Source: an uncultured Flavihumibacter sp. (lineage in GTDB: Bacteria; Bacteroidota; Bacteroidia; Chitinophagales; Chitinophagaceae). From it: 14,571 nucleotides of DNA. Of this stretch, positions 1-8,641 are shown one piece after another. Position numbers and translations under genes: made by a program. The notes below the pieces were generated by a model that did not search any database, had not been told where the DNA came from, and saw only the letters and a program-made list of their open reading frames with translations. The stretch spans positions 1 through 14,571 of the forward strand of contig CAMLRX010000123.1 of assembly GCA_946482545.1 (NCBI GenBank). Reading direction: 5' to 3'. Every line of letters starts with the position of its first letter. The first letter of the stretch is position 1.

Positions 1-1359
1 GGTTTTGGCATCCTGGCCGACACGCCCATTTCGGAAGAAGATACGCGTACCCTACAATACAAGATATTGCAAAGTCATTCCGTAGGGGTGGGACAGCCGG
101 TTCCGGTGCAGATTGCCCGCCTCATGCTCATCACAAAAGTGCATGCGCTGGCGAAGGGTGTTTCCGGTGTGCAATTGACCACATTGGAAAGATTGTGCGC
201 GCACATCGATGAAGACGTTACGCCTGTGGTACCAGAACAAGGTTCGGTAGGCGCTTCCGGGGACCTTGCGCCGCTCGCGCATCTTTGTTTGCCTTTGATA
301 GGATTAGGGGAAGTCTGGTATAAAGGAGCGCGGCAACCGGCTGCCAAAGTAATGAAAGCCCTGCAATGGGAACCTGTGGTGTTAGGGCCTAAAGAAGGAC
401 TCGCACTGATTAATGGAACCCAGTTTATTTTGTCTTATGCCATACTTGCTGTAGCCCGGTTGTTCAACTGTCTCGAAGCCGCCGATATCATAGGCGCGAT
501 GAGCCTGGAAGCGCTTACCGGTACCCAGGCGCCTTTTGATGAACGGCTTCATGAACTCCGTCCATTTGAAGGCAACAAACTCGTAGCGCAAAGGCTCCGC
601 AAACTGTTGAAAGGAAGTGAGATCATGCAAAGTCACATGGACTGTGGGCGCGTTCAGGATCCTTATTCCCTCCGCTGTATGCCGCAGGTGCACGGTGCCA
701 CCCGTAACGCCTGGATGCACCTGAAAGCGCTTACCGAAATAGAATTGAATTCAGTGACTGATAACCCCGTCATCTTCAGCGCCGATGATACCATTTCAGG
801 TGGGAACTTTCATGGTCAGCCCATGGCACTTCCATTGGATTATGCCTGCTTCGCAGCTGCTGAACTGGGGAATATATCCGATCGCCGTTGTTATCTTTTG
901 CTGGAAGGAAAATGGGGGCTCCCCATGCTGCTCATGAAAAATGTAGGACTGAACAGTGGTTTTATGATTCCGCAGTACACCACCGCCGCACTCGTTACCG
1001 AAAATAAAACATTGTGTTTCCCCGCCAGCGCCGACAGTATTCCCACGTCTCTCGGCCAAGAAGATCATGTAAGTATGGGCAGTATCTCCGGCAGAAAACT
1101 CAACCGCGTGATTGATAACCTTGAACAGATACTGGCCATAGAGTTGCTCTCAGCTTGTCAGGCCATTGAATTCAGAAGACCACTTCGTTCCAGTGCATTG
1201 CTTGAATTTGCGCATGATTATGTACGCACGTATGTGGGTTTCGCGGAAGAGGACCGCATCTTCGCCGATGATATCCGGAAGATTCATGCGATCGTTGCTG
1301 ATGAAAGTTTTGTGAAGGGGGTGAATGGTTTCGCGGGGGAAAAGGGGATTGAGTTGTAA
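1..1359 (+). CDS. hutH: Histidine ammonia-lyase (HutH), 5'-truncated by the window edge
   Basis: Deaminates L-histidine to urocanate, the first step of histidine breakdown, in the cytoplasm. The frame is open from base 1, so the true start lies upstream. The 452 residues present begin at the conserved GFG that follows the catalytic Tyr loop (YGxNTGFG), so roughly 55 residues including that Tyr are missing. The Ala-Ser-Gly triplet that cyclises into the MIO electrophile is seen at 253-261 within GSVGASGDLAPLAH. Other family blocks follow in order: QDPYSLRCMPQ, VTDNPVIF, SGGNFHGQP, GLNSGFMIPQ and QEDHVSMG, the last carrying the active-site Glu. The phenylalanine/tyrosine lyases share this fold, but the neighbouring hutU, hutI and hutG make histidine the likely substrate. 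It stops at TAA, 462 bp before hutU. Confidence 0.95.
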   Translation, partial: GFGILADTPISEEDTRTLQYKILQSHSVGVGQPVPVQIARLMLITKVHALAKGVSGVQLTTLERLCAHIDEDVTPVVPEQGSVGASGDLAPLAHLCLPLIGLGEVWYKGARQPAAKVMKALQWEPVVLGPKEGLALINGTQFILSYAILAVARLFNCLEAADIIGAMSLEALTGTQAPFDERLHELRPFEGNKLVAQRLRKLLKGSEIMQSHMDCGRVQDPYSLRCMPQVHGATRNAWMHLKALTEIELNSVTDNPVIFSADDTISGGNFHGQPMALPLDYACFAAAELGNISDRRCYLLLEGKWGLPMLLMKNVGLNSGFMIPQYTTAALVTENKTLCFPASADSIPTSLGQEDHVSMGSISGRKLNRVIDNLEQILAIELLSACQAIEFRRPLRSSALLEFAHDYVRTYVGFAEEDRIFADDIRKIHAIVADESFVKGVNGFAGEKGIEL

Positions 1360-1365
1360 GTGAGT

Positions 1366-1771
1366 TTCTCGCCAAGACGCACTGCTTCGTGCCTCGCAGG
1401 AGCAAGGACGCAAGGGGCGGTTGTGGTGCGGCTCGCTGAGGAATGGTTGAGACTGTAGCTTACTGAAGCGTTATTTCTCGCAACGACGCGGCGACGCAAC
1501 GTTGGATTAATATTGAATACTGTTGATTGATTTGAAAGAGGTGATTTGTTGCTCGCTAATAAAAAGCATTTTTGAAAGAAATCAGTATGAAGTACACAAA
1601 GGAAAAATAAGTCTTCCAAAGAAATCAACCATTTCTCAATAAGCAGCCCGTTGCGTCGCCGCGTGAAACAAAAAAACATATCCCCAAATGAAACATTCCA
1701 AACACAAACAACGCCTTGCGTCCTTGCTCCTTTGCGCTGCGCAGTGCGAAGCACAAAGCAGTGGCGTGAAA
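1366..1771. repeat. Cluster of degenerate inverted repeats, outer pair
   Basis: The 462-bp gap between hutH and hutU holds no plausible gene. Its left edge (1366-1415) and right edge (1711-1771) are related as inverted repeats. An 18-bp block at 1398-1415 (AGGAGCAAGGACGCAAGG) is exactly reverse-complementary to 1714-1731. The adjoining 1376-1397 matches the reverse complement of 1746-1767 with one indel and two substitutions. The motif CTCGCcAaGACGC / AAGGACGCAAGG resembles the 'CTCGCAAAGACGCAAAG' type of interspersed repeat I recall from many Bacteroidota genomes; that resemblance is from memory, not a search. The right arm contains a small palindrome (CTGCGCAG). Between the arms lies AT-rich sequence unlike the flanking genes. 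Confidence 0.7.
1438..1664. repeat. Inner inverted repeats of the hutH-hutU gap
   Basis: A 16-bp block at 1486-1501 (ACGCGGCGACGCAACG) is exactly reverse-complementary to 1649-1664. A second pair, 1438-1450 (GAGGAATGGTTGA) and the reverse complement of 1625-1637, agrees at 12 of 13 positions. On the right-hand side the order of these two pairs is not the mirror of the left, so the region is not one simple palindrome. It looks like several insertions or duplications of related repeat units. The AT-rich core 1502-1624 shows no convincing gene. Confidence 0.7.
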
Positions 1772-1821
1772 AAATAAATAACATTAGAATCACATCCCGC
1801 ACCACCGCAAAAAAAACTACC

Positions 1822-3450
1822 ATGAACAACACCACCCTCCGCTGCAAAGGCTGGCTCCAGGAAGCCGCCCTCCGAATGCTCGAAAACAACCTCCATCCCG
1901 ACGTAGCCGAACGCCCCGAAGATCTTGTCGTATACGGCGGCAGGGGAAAAGCCGCCAGAAACCACCAGGCGCTCGAAGCCATTAAGAAAGCGCTCATCAA
2001 CCTGGAGAATGATGAAACCCTCCTTGTGCAAAGCGGTAAGCCCGTAGCCATCATGCCCACGCATGAAGATGCACCACGCGTGCTTATTTCGAATTCGCAA
2101 CTCGTGCCCAACTGGGCCAACTGGGAACATTTCGATGAACTCGAAAAGAAAGGCCTGATGATGTATGGCCAGATGACCGCGGGCTCCTGGATCTATATCG
2201 GCTCCCAGGGCATCGTACAGGGCACGTTTGAAACTTTTGCCGCTGTTGCAGATAAACATTTCGAAGGAACCCTGAAAGGTAAACTCTGTGTTACTGCTGG
2301 ACTTGGTGGTATGGGCGGCGCGCAGACACTTGCCGTGACCATGAACAATGGTGTATGCCTCGCCGCAGAAGTGGAACGTTGGCGCATTGAAAAAAGACTG
2401 GAAACCCGGTATTGTGATGTGCTGATCGAAGATATAGATGCCGCCATCGATCGTGCTTTGGAAGCGAAGAATACAGGCGAAGCGCTTTCAATAGGTGTGT
2501 TGTGCAACGCTGTTGATCTCCTGCGCAGGCTCCGTGAAAGAAATATTGTTCCCGATGTACTCACCGATCAGACTTCGGCCCATGATCCGCTGGTCGGCTA
2601 TATTCCGCATGGCATGAGCCTGGAAGAAGCGAACAGGTTGCGGTCTGATAATAAAACCGCTTACCTGGAAGCCGCTTACATCAGTATGAAGGAGCATGTG
2701 GAACTGATGTTGGCACTGCAGGATGAAGGTGCCATTACTTTCGATTACGGCAATAACCTGCGGGCCCGCGCGCAGGAAAAAGGCCTGAAGAACGCTTTCG
2801 GATTTCCGGGTTTCGTTCCCGCATACATAAGACCGTTATTTTGTGAAGGAAAGGGCCCCTTCCGCTGGGCTGCATTGAGCGGGGATCCTGAAGATATCGC
2901 CGTTACCGATAAAGTAATTGCGGAACTCTTTCCACAAAATGAATCACTGCAACGCTGGTTGAAACTGGCCAAAGAAAAAATCGCTTTCCAGGGATTGCCC
3001 GCCCGTATCTGCTGGCTGGGGCAAGGCGAAAGGGAAAAAGCCGGCCTCGCCTTCAATGAACTGGTGCGCTCGGGTAAAGTGAAGGCGCCTATCGTGATCG
3101 GAAGGGATCACCTGGATACCGGATCGGTCGCTTCGCCCAACCGGGAAACGGAAGCCATGAAGGATGGTTCTGATGCCGTGGCCGACTGGCCCATCCTGAA
3201 TGCGCTTGTAAATACTGCTGGCGGCGCATCCTGGGTGAGTCTGCACCACGGCGGCGGCGTAGGTATGGGATACAGCATACATGCGGGAATGGTGATTGTG
3301 GCCGATGGTACTGATGTCGCTGATAAAAGATTGTCGAGGGTGTTGAGGAATGATCCGGCCATGGGGGTGATCAGGCATTTCGATGCCGGTTACGAGCTTG
3401 CGGAGCAAACAGCCAAAGCGCACAAACTCGATCTGGACAGCCGTTTTTAA
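1822..3450 (+). CDS. hutU: Urocanate hydratase (urocanase, HutU)
   Basis: Cytosolic NAD+-dependent hydratase that converts urocanate to 4-imidazolone-5-propionate, the second step of histidine degradation. At 542 aa it has the family's usual length. The tightly bound NAD+ site is visible as GLGGMGGAQ (residues 160-168). Other family blocks are [37 protein letters not shown] (Cys397, probably the counterpart of the active-site Cys410 of the Pseudomonas enzyme), [19 protein letters not shown] and the C-terminal [15 protein letters not shown]. The frame is open further upstream to 1651, but that extension translates repeat sequence. The ATG at 1822 follows an A-rich leader typical of Bacteroidota and gives the expected N-terminus. 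It lies downstream of hutH in the same direction, separated by the repeat cluster. Whether one transcript still covers both is not visible. Confidence 0.96.
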   Translation: MNNTTLRCKGWLQEAALRMLENNLHPDVAERPEDLVVYGGRGKAARNHQALEAIKKALINLENDETLLVQSGKPVAIMPTHEDAPRVLISNSQLVPNWANWEHFDELEKKGLMMYGQMTAGSWIYIGSQGIVQGTFETFAAVADKHFEGTLKGKLCVTAGLGGMGGAQTLAVTMNNGVCLAAEVERWRIEKRLETRYCDVLIEDIDAAIDRALEAKNTGEALSIGVLCNAVDLLRRLRERNIVPDVLTDQTSAHDPLVGYIPHGMSLEEANRLRSDNKTAYLEAAYISMKEHVELMLALQDEGAITFDYGNNLRARAQEKGLKNAFGFPGFVPAYIRPLFCEGKGPFRWAALSGDPEDIAVTDKVIAELFPQNESLQRWLKLAKEKIAFQGLPARICWLGQGEREKAGLAFNELVRSGKVKAPIVIGRDHLDTGSVASPNRETEAMKDGSDAVADWPILNALVNTAGGASWVSLHHGGGVGMGYSIHAGMVIVADGTDVADKRLSRVLRNDPAMGVIRHFDAGYELAEQTAKAHKLDLDSRF

Positions 3451-3455
3451 TGCTC

Positions 3456-3487
3456 TTTTAATCTGAGTTTCACCAGGTTTTAATCTG
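3456..3487 (+). promoter_or_regulatory. 10-bp direct repeat, candidate regulator site before otsBA
   Basis: TTTTAATCTG occurs exactly twice, at 3456-3465 and 3478-3487, separated by 12 bp. The repeat period is therefore 22 bp, about two turns of B-DNA. It sits just upstream of a possible -7 box at 3495-3502, where an activator or repressor would bind. LytTR-type regulators bind 9-bp direct repeats with a 12-13 bp spacer and a LytTR gene lies 5.5 kb downstream, but the repeat does not match the published LytTR consensus well. The binding protein is unknown. Confidence 0.4.
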
Positions 3488-3494
3488 CCCCGGG

Positions 3495-3502
3495 CATATT
3501 TG
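3495..3502 (+). promoter_or_regulatory. Possible -7 promoter element of otsBA
   Basis: CATATTTG matches the Bacteroidota -7 consensus TAnnTTTG except at its first base. No clear TTG/TTTG -33 element is seen at the usual distance, so it may depend on an activator bound at the adjacent direct repeat. Transcription from it would put the hairpin at 3517-3538 in the 5' leader. Confidence 0.3.
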
Positions 3503-3516
3503 ATGCATTCCCGCAC

Positions 3517-3538
3517 GGGTATGGAAATTGCCATACCC
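3517..3538 (+). terminator. Hairpin between hutU and otsBA (weak terminator or leader structure)
   Basis: Perfect 8-bp inverted repeat, GGGTATGG / CCATACCC, around a 6-nt loop (AAATTG), 67 bp after the hutU stop and 31 bp before the otsBA start. It is followed only by TTTCTATC, so as an intrinsic terminator it is weak. Given its closeness to the otsBA start it could instead be a 5'-leader structure or an operator. Confidence 0.45.
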
Positions 3539-3568
3539 TTTCTATCACCTCATCAAATACCCTATACT

Positions 3569-5797
3569 ATGAGCAGATTGATCATAATTTCAAACAGGCT
3601 TCCTTATTCCCTTGAAAAAGAAGGAGATAAGGTGGGCCTGAGGCAAAGTTCCGGTGGATTGGTATCGGCTATTAAAAGTTATATTGAACAAGGGCAGGAG
3701 GGATGTGAGTTCTCCGAAAAAATCTGGGCCGGTGTGGCCGATTTTTCTCCTGAAGAATGGGAAGAAATCAGGAAAAACGAGGATGCCCAGGATTTTTCCA
3801 TTTTACCATTGTTCACCGATGAGCAATTGTATACCGATTACTATAATGGGTTTTCCAATTCCGTACTTTGGCCGCTGTTCCATTATTTCCCTTCATTGGC
3901 GGTTTATAAGAGAGAATATTTCGATGCCTATGTAAAGGTGAACCGCCAGTTCGCCGATGCATTGATTCCCATGTTGCAACCTGGCGACGTGATCTGGGTA
4001 CACGATTACCAACTGATGTTGTTGCCACAGATGCTCCGGCTTGAAATCCCTGACGCAACCATCGGTTTCTTCCTGCACATTCCTTTTCCTTCTTACGAAT
4101 TGTTGCGTCTGCTGCCTTCGGAATGGAAGGACGCATTGTTGAAAGGCTTACTGGGCGCAGATCTTGTAGGTTTCCATACTTTCGATTATGTGCAGCATTT
4201 TATTCATTCCGTAAAGATGTTGCTGCGCATCGACAACAACTACAATACACTCACTTATCAGCACCGGCTCGTAAAAGCAGACCTCTTCCCGATAGGCATT
4301 GATTTTAATAAATTTCATGATGCCACCAATAACCACGAAGTATTGGAGATCAGAAATGGCATCAAAAAGAATTTCTACGAAAAGAAAATCATTTTCTCCG
4401 TAGACCGCCTCGATTACACGAAGGGTTTGATGTACCGTTTGCAAGGCTTTGAGAAATTTCTTGAAATGTTCCCGGAATGGAGAGAAAATGTTGTTTTTAT
4501 TCTGAATGTGGTGCCTTCCCGGGATAGCATTGAAACTTATAATGAAATGAAGCGCCGCATCGAGGAAAAGGTAAGTACGATAAACGGTATTTATTCCAAC
4601 CTCAGTTGGCAGCCGGTTATTTACCGGTACAACCACTTGCCGTTTGACGACCTCTGCGCCTTGTACCAGGCCGCAGATGTGGCGCTGATTACGCCGCTCC
4701 GCGATGGGATGAACCTGGTGGCAAAGGAGTTCGTGGCCAGTTGCAATGCTCACCGGGGCGTATTGGTATTGAGTGAACTTGCCGGTGCTGCAAGCGAACT
4801 GAGTGAGGCATTGCATGTGAACCCTACAGATGTGGAAGATGTGGCAGCCACAATCAACAGGGCACTTACCATGCCCGTTGCCGAACAACGCAACCGCATC
4901 CTGCTGATGCAAAAAAGGCTGATGGATTATAATGTAACCAGATGGGTAAATGATTTTATGGACCAACTTAAAGCGGTGAAAAAAGAACAGAACAAGATCG
5001 GCGTAAAGCTATTAGACGACCGCATAACAGGTATGCTCAAGCAGCGTTATGCCAGCGCGCAGAAAAGAGCCATTCTCCTCGATTACGATGGAACACTGGC
5101 GCCATTCACCAAACTTCCGGGTGATGCGCGGCCTGAATCAGGCGTAATCATCTTGCTCAAACGCTTGGCGGAAGATGAAAAAAACGAAGTGGCGATCATC
5201 AGCGGAAGAGATGCGGCCACACTCGACCAATGGCTTGGTCACCTGCCCATTACGCTAGTGGCTGAACACGGTGCGCAGATCAGGAAGAAAGGCGGAGAAT
5301 GGGTTTCTACCACCAGCATTCCGGATGCGTGGAAAGAAGAAATCAGGCCTTTGCTCCAGGTGTTCGTAACAAGATGCGCCGGATCTTTTATTGAAGAGAA
5401 GAAAAACACCCTCGCCTGGCATTACCGCAATACCATGCCTGAATTTGGTTTCACGCGTTCAAGGGAATTGATCAACTCCATTTCGCAACTTGCGCAGAAT
5501 ACGCCCATCCAGGTAATTGACGGTAATAAAGTTGTGGAGATAAGGCTTACAGGTGTTGATAAGGGTATTACCGCTTTGAATATCGTAGATGCGACTCATC
5601 CGGATTTTATCCTGTGCATCGGCGATGATACCACGGATGAAGATATGTTCAAGGTATTGGAACATCGCGGTTATACCATCAAAATAGGAAACGGCAATAC
5701 GGCCGCTCAGTACAATATCATCTCACAGGATAAGGTGCTTCCTTTCCTCCATTCAGTAACTACTCAACAAAATAAGCCAGAATATGCCGGTGCATAA
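3569..5797 (+). CDS. otsBA: Bifunctional trehalose-6-phosphate synthase/phosphatase (OtsA-OtsB fusion)
   Basis: Makes trehalose from a nucleotide-glucose (typically UDP-glucose) and glucose-6-phosphate, then removes the phosphate; cytoplasmic. The 742 residues hold two complete enzymes. Residues 1 to about 465 are a GT20 synthase: SNRLP at the N-terminus, SSGGLVSAI, WVHDYQL (143-149), FFLHIPFPSYELLRLLP, VDRLDYTKG (278-286) and TPLRDGMNLVAKEF (375-388), which carry the sugar-phosphate and nucleotide contacts. From about residue 490 is a HAD phosphatase: DYDGT (505-509, with Asp505 the expected nucleophile), AIISGRD, VAEHGA, WHYRN and GDDTTDEDMF (685-694). ATG 3569 gives the family's usual MSRLIIxSNRLP start; the frame is open further upstream without conserved sequence. 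The end overlaps the GH15 gene by 14 bp, implying one transcript and translational coupling. Both halves look intact. Confidence 0.94.
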   Translation: MSRLIIISNRLPYSLEKEGDKVGLRQSSGGLVSAIKSYIEQGQEGCEFSEKIWAGVADFSPEEWEEIRKNEDAQDFSILPLFTDEQLYTDYYNGFSNSVLWPLFHYFPSLAVYKREYFDAYVKVNRQFADALIPMLQPGDVIWVHDYQLMLLPQMLRLEIPDATIGFFLHIPFPSYELLRLLPSEWKDALLKGLLGADLVGFHTFDYVQHFIHSVKMLLRIDNNYNTLTYQHRLVKADLFPIGIDFNKFHDATNNHEVLEIRNGIKKNFYEKKIIFSVDRLDYTKGLMYRLQGFEKFLEMFPEWRENVVFILNVVPSRDSIETYNEMKRRIEEKVSTINGIYSNLSWQPVIYRYNHLPFDDLCALYQAADVALITPLRDGMNLVAKEFVASCNAHRGVLVLSELAGAASELSEALHVNPTDVEDVAATINRALTMPVAEQRNRILLMQKRLMDYNVTRWVNDFMDQLKAVKKEQNKIGVKLLDDRITGMLKQRYASAQKRAILLDYDGTLAPFTKLPGDARPESGVIILLKRLAEDEKNEVAIISGRDAATLDQWLGHLPITLVAEHGAQIRKKGGEWVSTTSIPDAWKEEIRPLLQVFVTRCAGSFIEEKKNTLAWHYRNTMPEFGFTRSRELINSISQLAQNTPIQVIDGNKVVEIRLTGVDKGITALNIVDATHPDFILCIGDDTTDEDMFKVLEHRGYTIKIGNGNTAAQYNIISQDKVLPFLHSVTTQQNKPEYAGA

Positions 5798-7562
5798 ATA
5801 CAATATGGGCGTGGTGGGCAACTGTTCCTACCTGGCCTACGTGGACACAACCGCCAATGTGAAATGGATGTGTATGCCGCGCTTCGACAGCAGTTTCCTC
5901 TTCGGATCGTTGTTAGATGAGCAAAAAGGAGGCGATTTTTATATTCGTCCAGCAGCCGAGATATACGAATCGAAGCAATATTACCTGCCCAACACCAATG
6001 TTTTATGTACCGAATTTCTTTCCGCTGAAGGGAGCTTCCGGGTCATCGACTGCGCGCCGCGTATGATGGTACACGAAAGACAGTTCAAGCCCCTGATGCT
6101 CGTGCGTAAAATTGAAGTGCTGAATGGTGATCCCGCCATTAAAGTGCGGTGCCAACCACGCGGGGAATATGGTGAACTTGTGCCGGAAACGGTGATGGGC
6201 AGTAACCATATCAGGTTTCTCAACTTCGAAAAGCAGGTGCGCATTACCACCGATATCCCGCTTACTTATGTGCAGGATGAAAAACCTTTCGTGCTGGACC
6301 AGAACCGGTATATCGTGCTTACTTACGGTGCTCCGCTGGAAGCGCCTTTGCAGGAAACTTCGGAAGAATTTATCCGCAAAACAGTTGACTACTGGCAAAC
6401 CTGGGTGAAAAGTTCTTATATCCCCACGATTTACCAGGACCAGATCATACGTTCTTCACTGGTGCTGAAGCTGCACCAATATGAAGATACAGGTGGTATC
6501 ATCGCTTCCGGAACAACCAGTCTGCCCGAATTCCACGACAGTACCCGCAACTGGGATTACCGCTTCTGCTGGTTCCGCGACGCATACTATACACTTAAAG
6601 CATTCAACCAGATTGGTCATTTTGAAGAACTCGAAAAATATTTCGACTTCATTCAGAACATCATCTACAATGCGGAAGATTCCCTTCAGCCCCTGTATTC
6701 TATTACCGGTGAAAAAGACCTGATAGAGCTGGAAGTGGACCTGCACGGTTATATGGGGAACAAGCCCGTGCGCATCGGCAACAAAGCGTACATACAAACG
6801 CAACACGATGTGTACGGTCAGGTATTGGTGAACCTGCTGCCACTCTATACAGACAAACGATTGACTTTCTCCAAGAAAAGCAGTTACCACAAAATTGTTC
6901 CCTGGCTCCTCAACCAGATTGAACGCACTATGAAATTGCCGGATTCCGGCTTATGGGAATTCAGGAACCAGACCCAGGTACACTCATATACGTTGCTGTT
7001 CCATTGGGCGGGCGCAAAAGCCGCTTATAAAATCGGCGAAGCGTTCTCCGATATGGCGCTGATGCAAAAGGCGGGTAAACTGGCTGAAGAAGCTGATGCT
7101 TTGCTGAAGTCCTGCTACGATGTGGATCGGAAAGTATATACCCAGGCGATGCATACTTCTAACCTTGATGCGAGTACGTTGGCGATGGTGACCATGAACT
7201 ACCTCGATCACAACAAAGAAGCCGCCAAACTCCATATTGAAGCTTTAGAGAAAGAGTTGCTCGCTGAACACGGTCTTTTTTACCGCTATAAGCACTATGA
7301 CGATTTCGGTTTCCCGGAAAGCACCTTCCTGGTATGCGCCTTCTGGTATGTGGATGCACTGGCTTGTGTGGGCAGGATCGATGACGCGCGGAAGAACCTG
7401 GAGCAGTTGTTTAAATTCTCTAACCACCTGGGTATTTTCAGCGAAGATGTTTCCACTGATGGCTCGCAATGGGGGAACTTCCCGCAAACGTATAGTCATG
7501 TGGGATTGATCAACGCGGCGTTTCGGATCGCGAAGAAACTGGATATGCCGGAGTTTATGTAG
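5784..7562 (+). CDS. Glycoside hydrolase family 15 protein (trehalase- or glucoamylase-like)
   Basis: Inverting alpha-glucosidase of the bacterial GH15 family, 592 aa, with no signal peptide and so probably cytoplasmic. An N-terminal beta-sandwich-like part (residues 1 to about 220, starting NMGVVGNCSYLAYVD) precedes the catalytic (alpha/alpha)6 barrel. In the barrel are NWDYRFCWFRDAYY (256-269), the block DLHGYMGNKPVRIGNKA, GLWEFR with Glu392 as the likely general acid, and FSEDVSTDG...GNFPQTYSHVGLINAA with Glu554 as the likely general base. The ATG lies inside the last codons of otsBA (14-bp overlap), tying it to trehalose metabolism. Some GH15 members of this architecture hydrolyse trehalose and others malto-oligosaccharides or dextrins. 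The sequence alone does not settle the substrate; trehalase is the contextual guess. Confidence 0.88.
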   Translation: MPVHKYNMGVVGNCSYLAYVDTTANVKWMCMPRFDSSFLFGSLLDEQKGGDFYIRPAAEIYESKQYYLPNTNVLCTEFLSAEGSFRVIDCAPRMMVHERQFKPLMLVRKIEVLNGDPAIKVRCQPRGEYGELVPETVMGSNHIRFLNFEKQVRITTDIPLTYVQDEKPFVLDQNRYIVLTYGAPLEAPLQETSEEFIRKTVDYWQTWVKSSYIPTIYQDQIIRSSLVLKLHQYEDTGGIIASGTTSLPEFHDSTRNWDYRFCWFRDAYYTLKAFNQIGHFEELEKYFDFIQNIIYNAEDSLQPLYSITGEKDLIELEVDLHGYMGNKPVRIGNKAYIQTQHDVYGQVLVNLLPLYTDKRLTFSKKSSYHKIVPWLLNQIERTMKLPDSGLWEFRNQTQVHSYTLLFHWAGAKAAYKIGEAFSDMALMQKAGKLAEEADALLKSCYDVDRKVYTQAMHTSNLDASTLAMVTMNYLDHNKEAAKLHIEALEKELLAEHGLFYRYKHYDDFGFPESTFLVCAFWYVDALACVGRIDDARKNLEQLFKFSNHLGIFSEDVSTDGSQWGNFPQTYSHVGLINAAFRIAKKLDMPEFM

Positions 7563-7576
7563 AATAAGATATATTG

Positions 7577-7628
7577 AATGTAAAGTATTGGTTGTCAATA
7601 TTAAACATGCAATATTTTACATTTTTTT
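7577..7628 (+). terminator. Intrinsic terminator after the otsBA-GH15 operon
   Basis: A 14-bp stem, 7577-7590 with 7610-7623, with a single G-U wobble and a 19-nt loop, runs into seven T's at 7622-7628. It begins 15 bp after the GH15 stop. A small inner hairpin (TATTG/CAATA) is possible inside. The stem is AU-rich but long. The opposite strand has no T-run on its far side, so it appears to act in the plus direction only, and I see no separate terminator for the convergent barrel gene. Confidence 0.65.
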
Positions 7629-7652
7629 ATGAACTATCATGAACTTTTTCTG

Positions 7653-8405
7653 TCAAAATTTCGGACAATTTAGTCTGTTTCTTCGAATAAAATTGTAATA
7701 CAGGCCGATGGTATGGGAGAAGTAAAAATCACCTTCCGTAGGATGTCCCGAATAACTGAACCCATCCAGGTAATCCGTGGAGCTGATCCGGTAAGTGGTT
7801 TCCACGCCAATGGACAGCCGTTCTGAAAACCGGTATTTCAGTCCGGCACTTACTGGAATACTGATCAATCCTTTCGGGGGAGCGGTAAGGGTGTCGATTG
7901 CAAGACCGGTCATCAACGCCGATTCAGGAGAAAAATATTCTGAATTGAGTGCGCTCCAGTCTCTGTTCACCTTCATAAAAGAATAACCGATTCCGGCTGC
8001 GAGGTAAGGGGATAATTTGCCTGAAGTACTGTTGTGGTTATTGCCCAGTACGTCCCAAACCAATACGGCCGATACTTCAGTGATCTTGTTGGTGAACTGA
8101 AAATTCCGCCATCTTCTCCATTCAGGATCAGCATAGCGTGCTTCGTTACCGTGTAAATTACCCCTGAACAAACTGATTTTCACTGAAAAAGAACGGGTTA
8201 AAAAACGGGCCAGTGAAATCCCTGCGACGGGTTTCATGGTTTTATAGGAACCGATTTTGTTGGGTGTAAGGTCGCCCTGGTAAATAAATGTTCCAGCGTG
8301 AATCCCAAGTTCATATTTCCAGGGATCAATCTGGGCGGAAGTTTCATTGCAACAAATTAAAACGAGCGCTGTAGCCGGTACTGCCTTCAATAGTAGTTTA
8401 TTCAT
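7653..8405 (-). CDS. Outer-membrane beta-barrel protein (DUF6089-like)
   Basis: A 250-aa protein with a Sec signal peptide (MNKLLL, a hydrophobic stretch, probable cleavage after TSA at residue 24), so exported and probably in the outer membrane. The mature part begins with YELGIHAGTFIYQGDLTP, a pattern I associate with the DUF6089/PorT-like barrels of Bacteroidota. It continues with alternating amphipathic strands such as PVAGISLARFLTRSFSVKISLF, LSPYLAAGIGYSFMKV and ISIPVSAGLKYRFSERLSIGVETTYRI. It ends in a late strand (HTIGLYYNF) and a C-terminal Phe, as expected for barrel assembly. No lipobox or enzymatic motif is visible, so the specific role is unknown. It is transcribed toward the GH15 gene and is alone on its strand here. 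Confidence 0.75.
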   Translation of the reverse strand: MNKLLLKAVPATALVLICCNETSAQIDPWKYELGIHAGTFIYQGDLTPNKIGSYKTMKPVAGISLARFLTRSFSVKISLFRGNLHGNEARYADPEWRRWRNFQFTNKITEVSAVLVWDVLGNNHNSTSGKLSPYLAAGIGYSFMKVNRDWSALNSEYFSPESALMTGLAIDTLTAPPKGLISIPVSAGLKYRFSERLSIGVETTYRISSTDYLDGFSYSGHPTEGDFYFSHTIGLYYNFIRRNRLNCPKF

Positions 8406-8641
8406 GCCTGTGGTTTTTCCAGCGTAGAACTTTACATGCGCGACGTTTTCTTTTATAAAGGAAGGAGGAAACTATTATTGTGGAGACCGTATTTAAACGC
8501 AGGACTTAGTGGTGAAAAGACTGTATTTGGAAGGGATTAACAAGGGCATGGGAGACCGTTTAAAAACTGTTCTTCATGAGAGGATAACCTATTGGAAAGA
8601 ACCTGTTCAAAATGCTAAATTTGAAAATCAAATATTCAGCT

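Noticed and set aside
1366..1771. CRISPR array
   Set aside because: The repeats are inverted, degenerate and irregularly spaced, with no constant repeat/spacer periodicity and no cas genes.
1651..1821. N-terminal extension of the hutU frame (57 codons)
   Set aside because: It is in-frame but encodes the inverted-repeat arms; hutU homology begins at the ATG at 1822.
1284..2120. Long minus-strand open frame (278 codons) across the hutH end, the repeat region and the hutU start
   Set aside because: It runs antisense through two clear genes and translates repeat sequence in the middle; no recognisable domain.
4148..4966. Minus-strand open frame of 272 codons inside otsBA
   Set aside because: Shadow of a strongly conserved plus-strand gene; His/Cys/Tyr-rich composition without domain features.
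8482..8559. 9-bp direct repeat GGAGACCGT at 8482-8490 and 8551-8559
   Set aside because: Short, only two copies 69 bp apart, not next to a recognisable promoter; probably chance.
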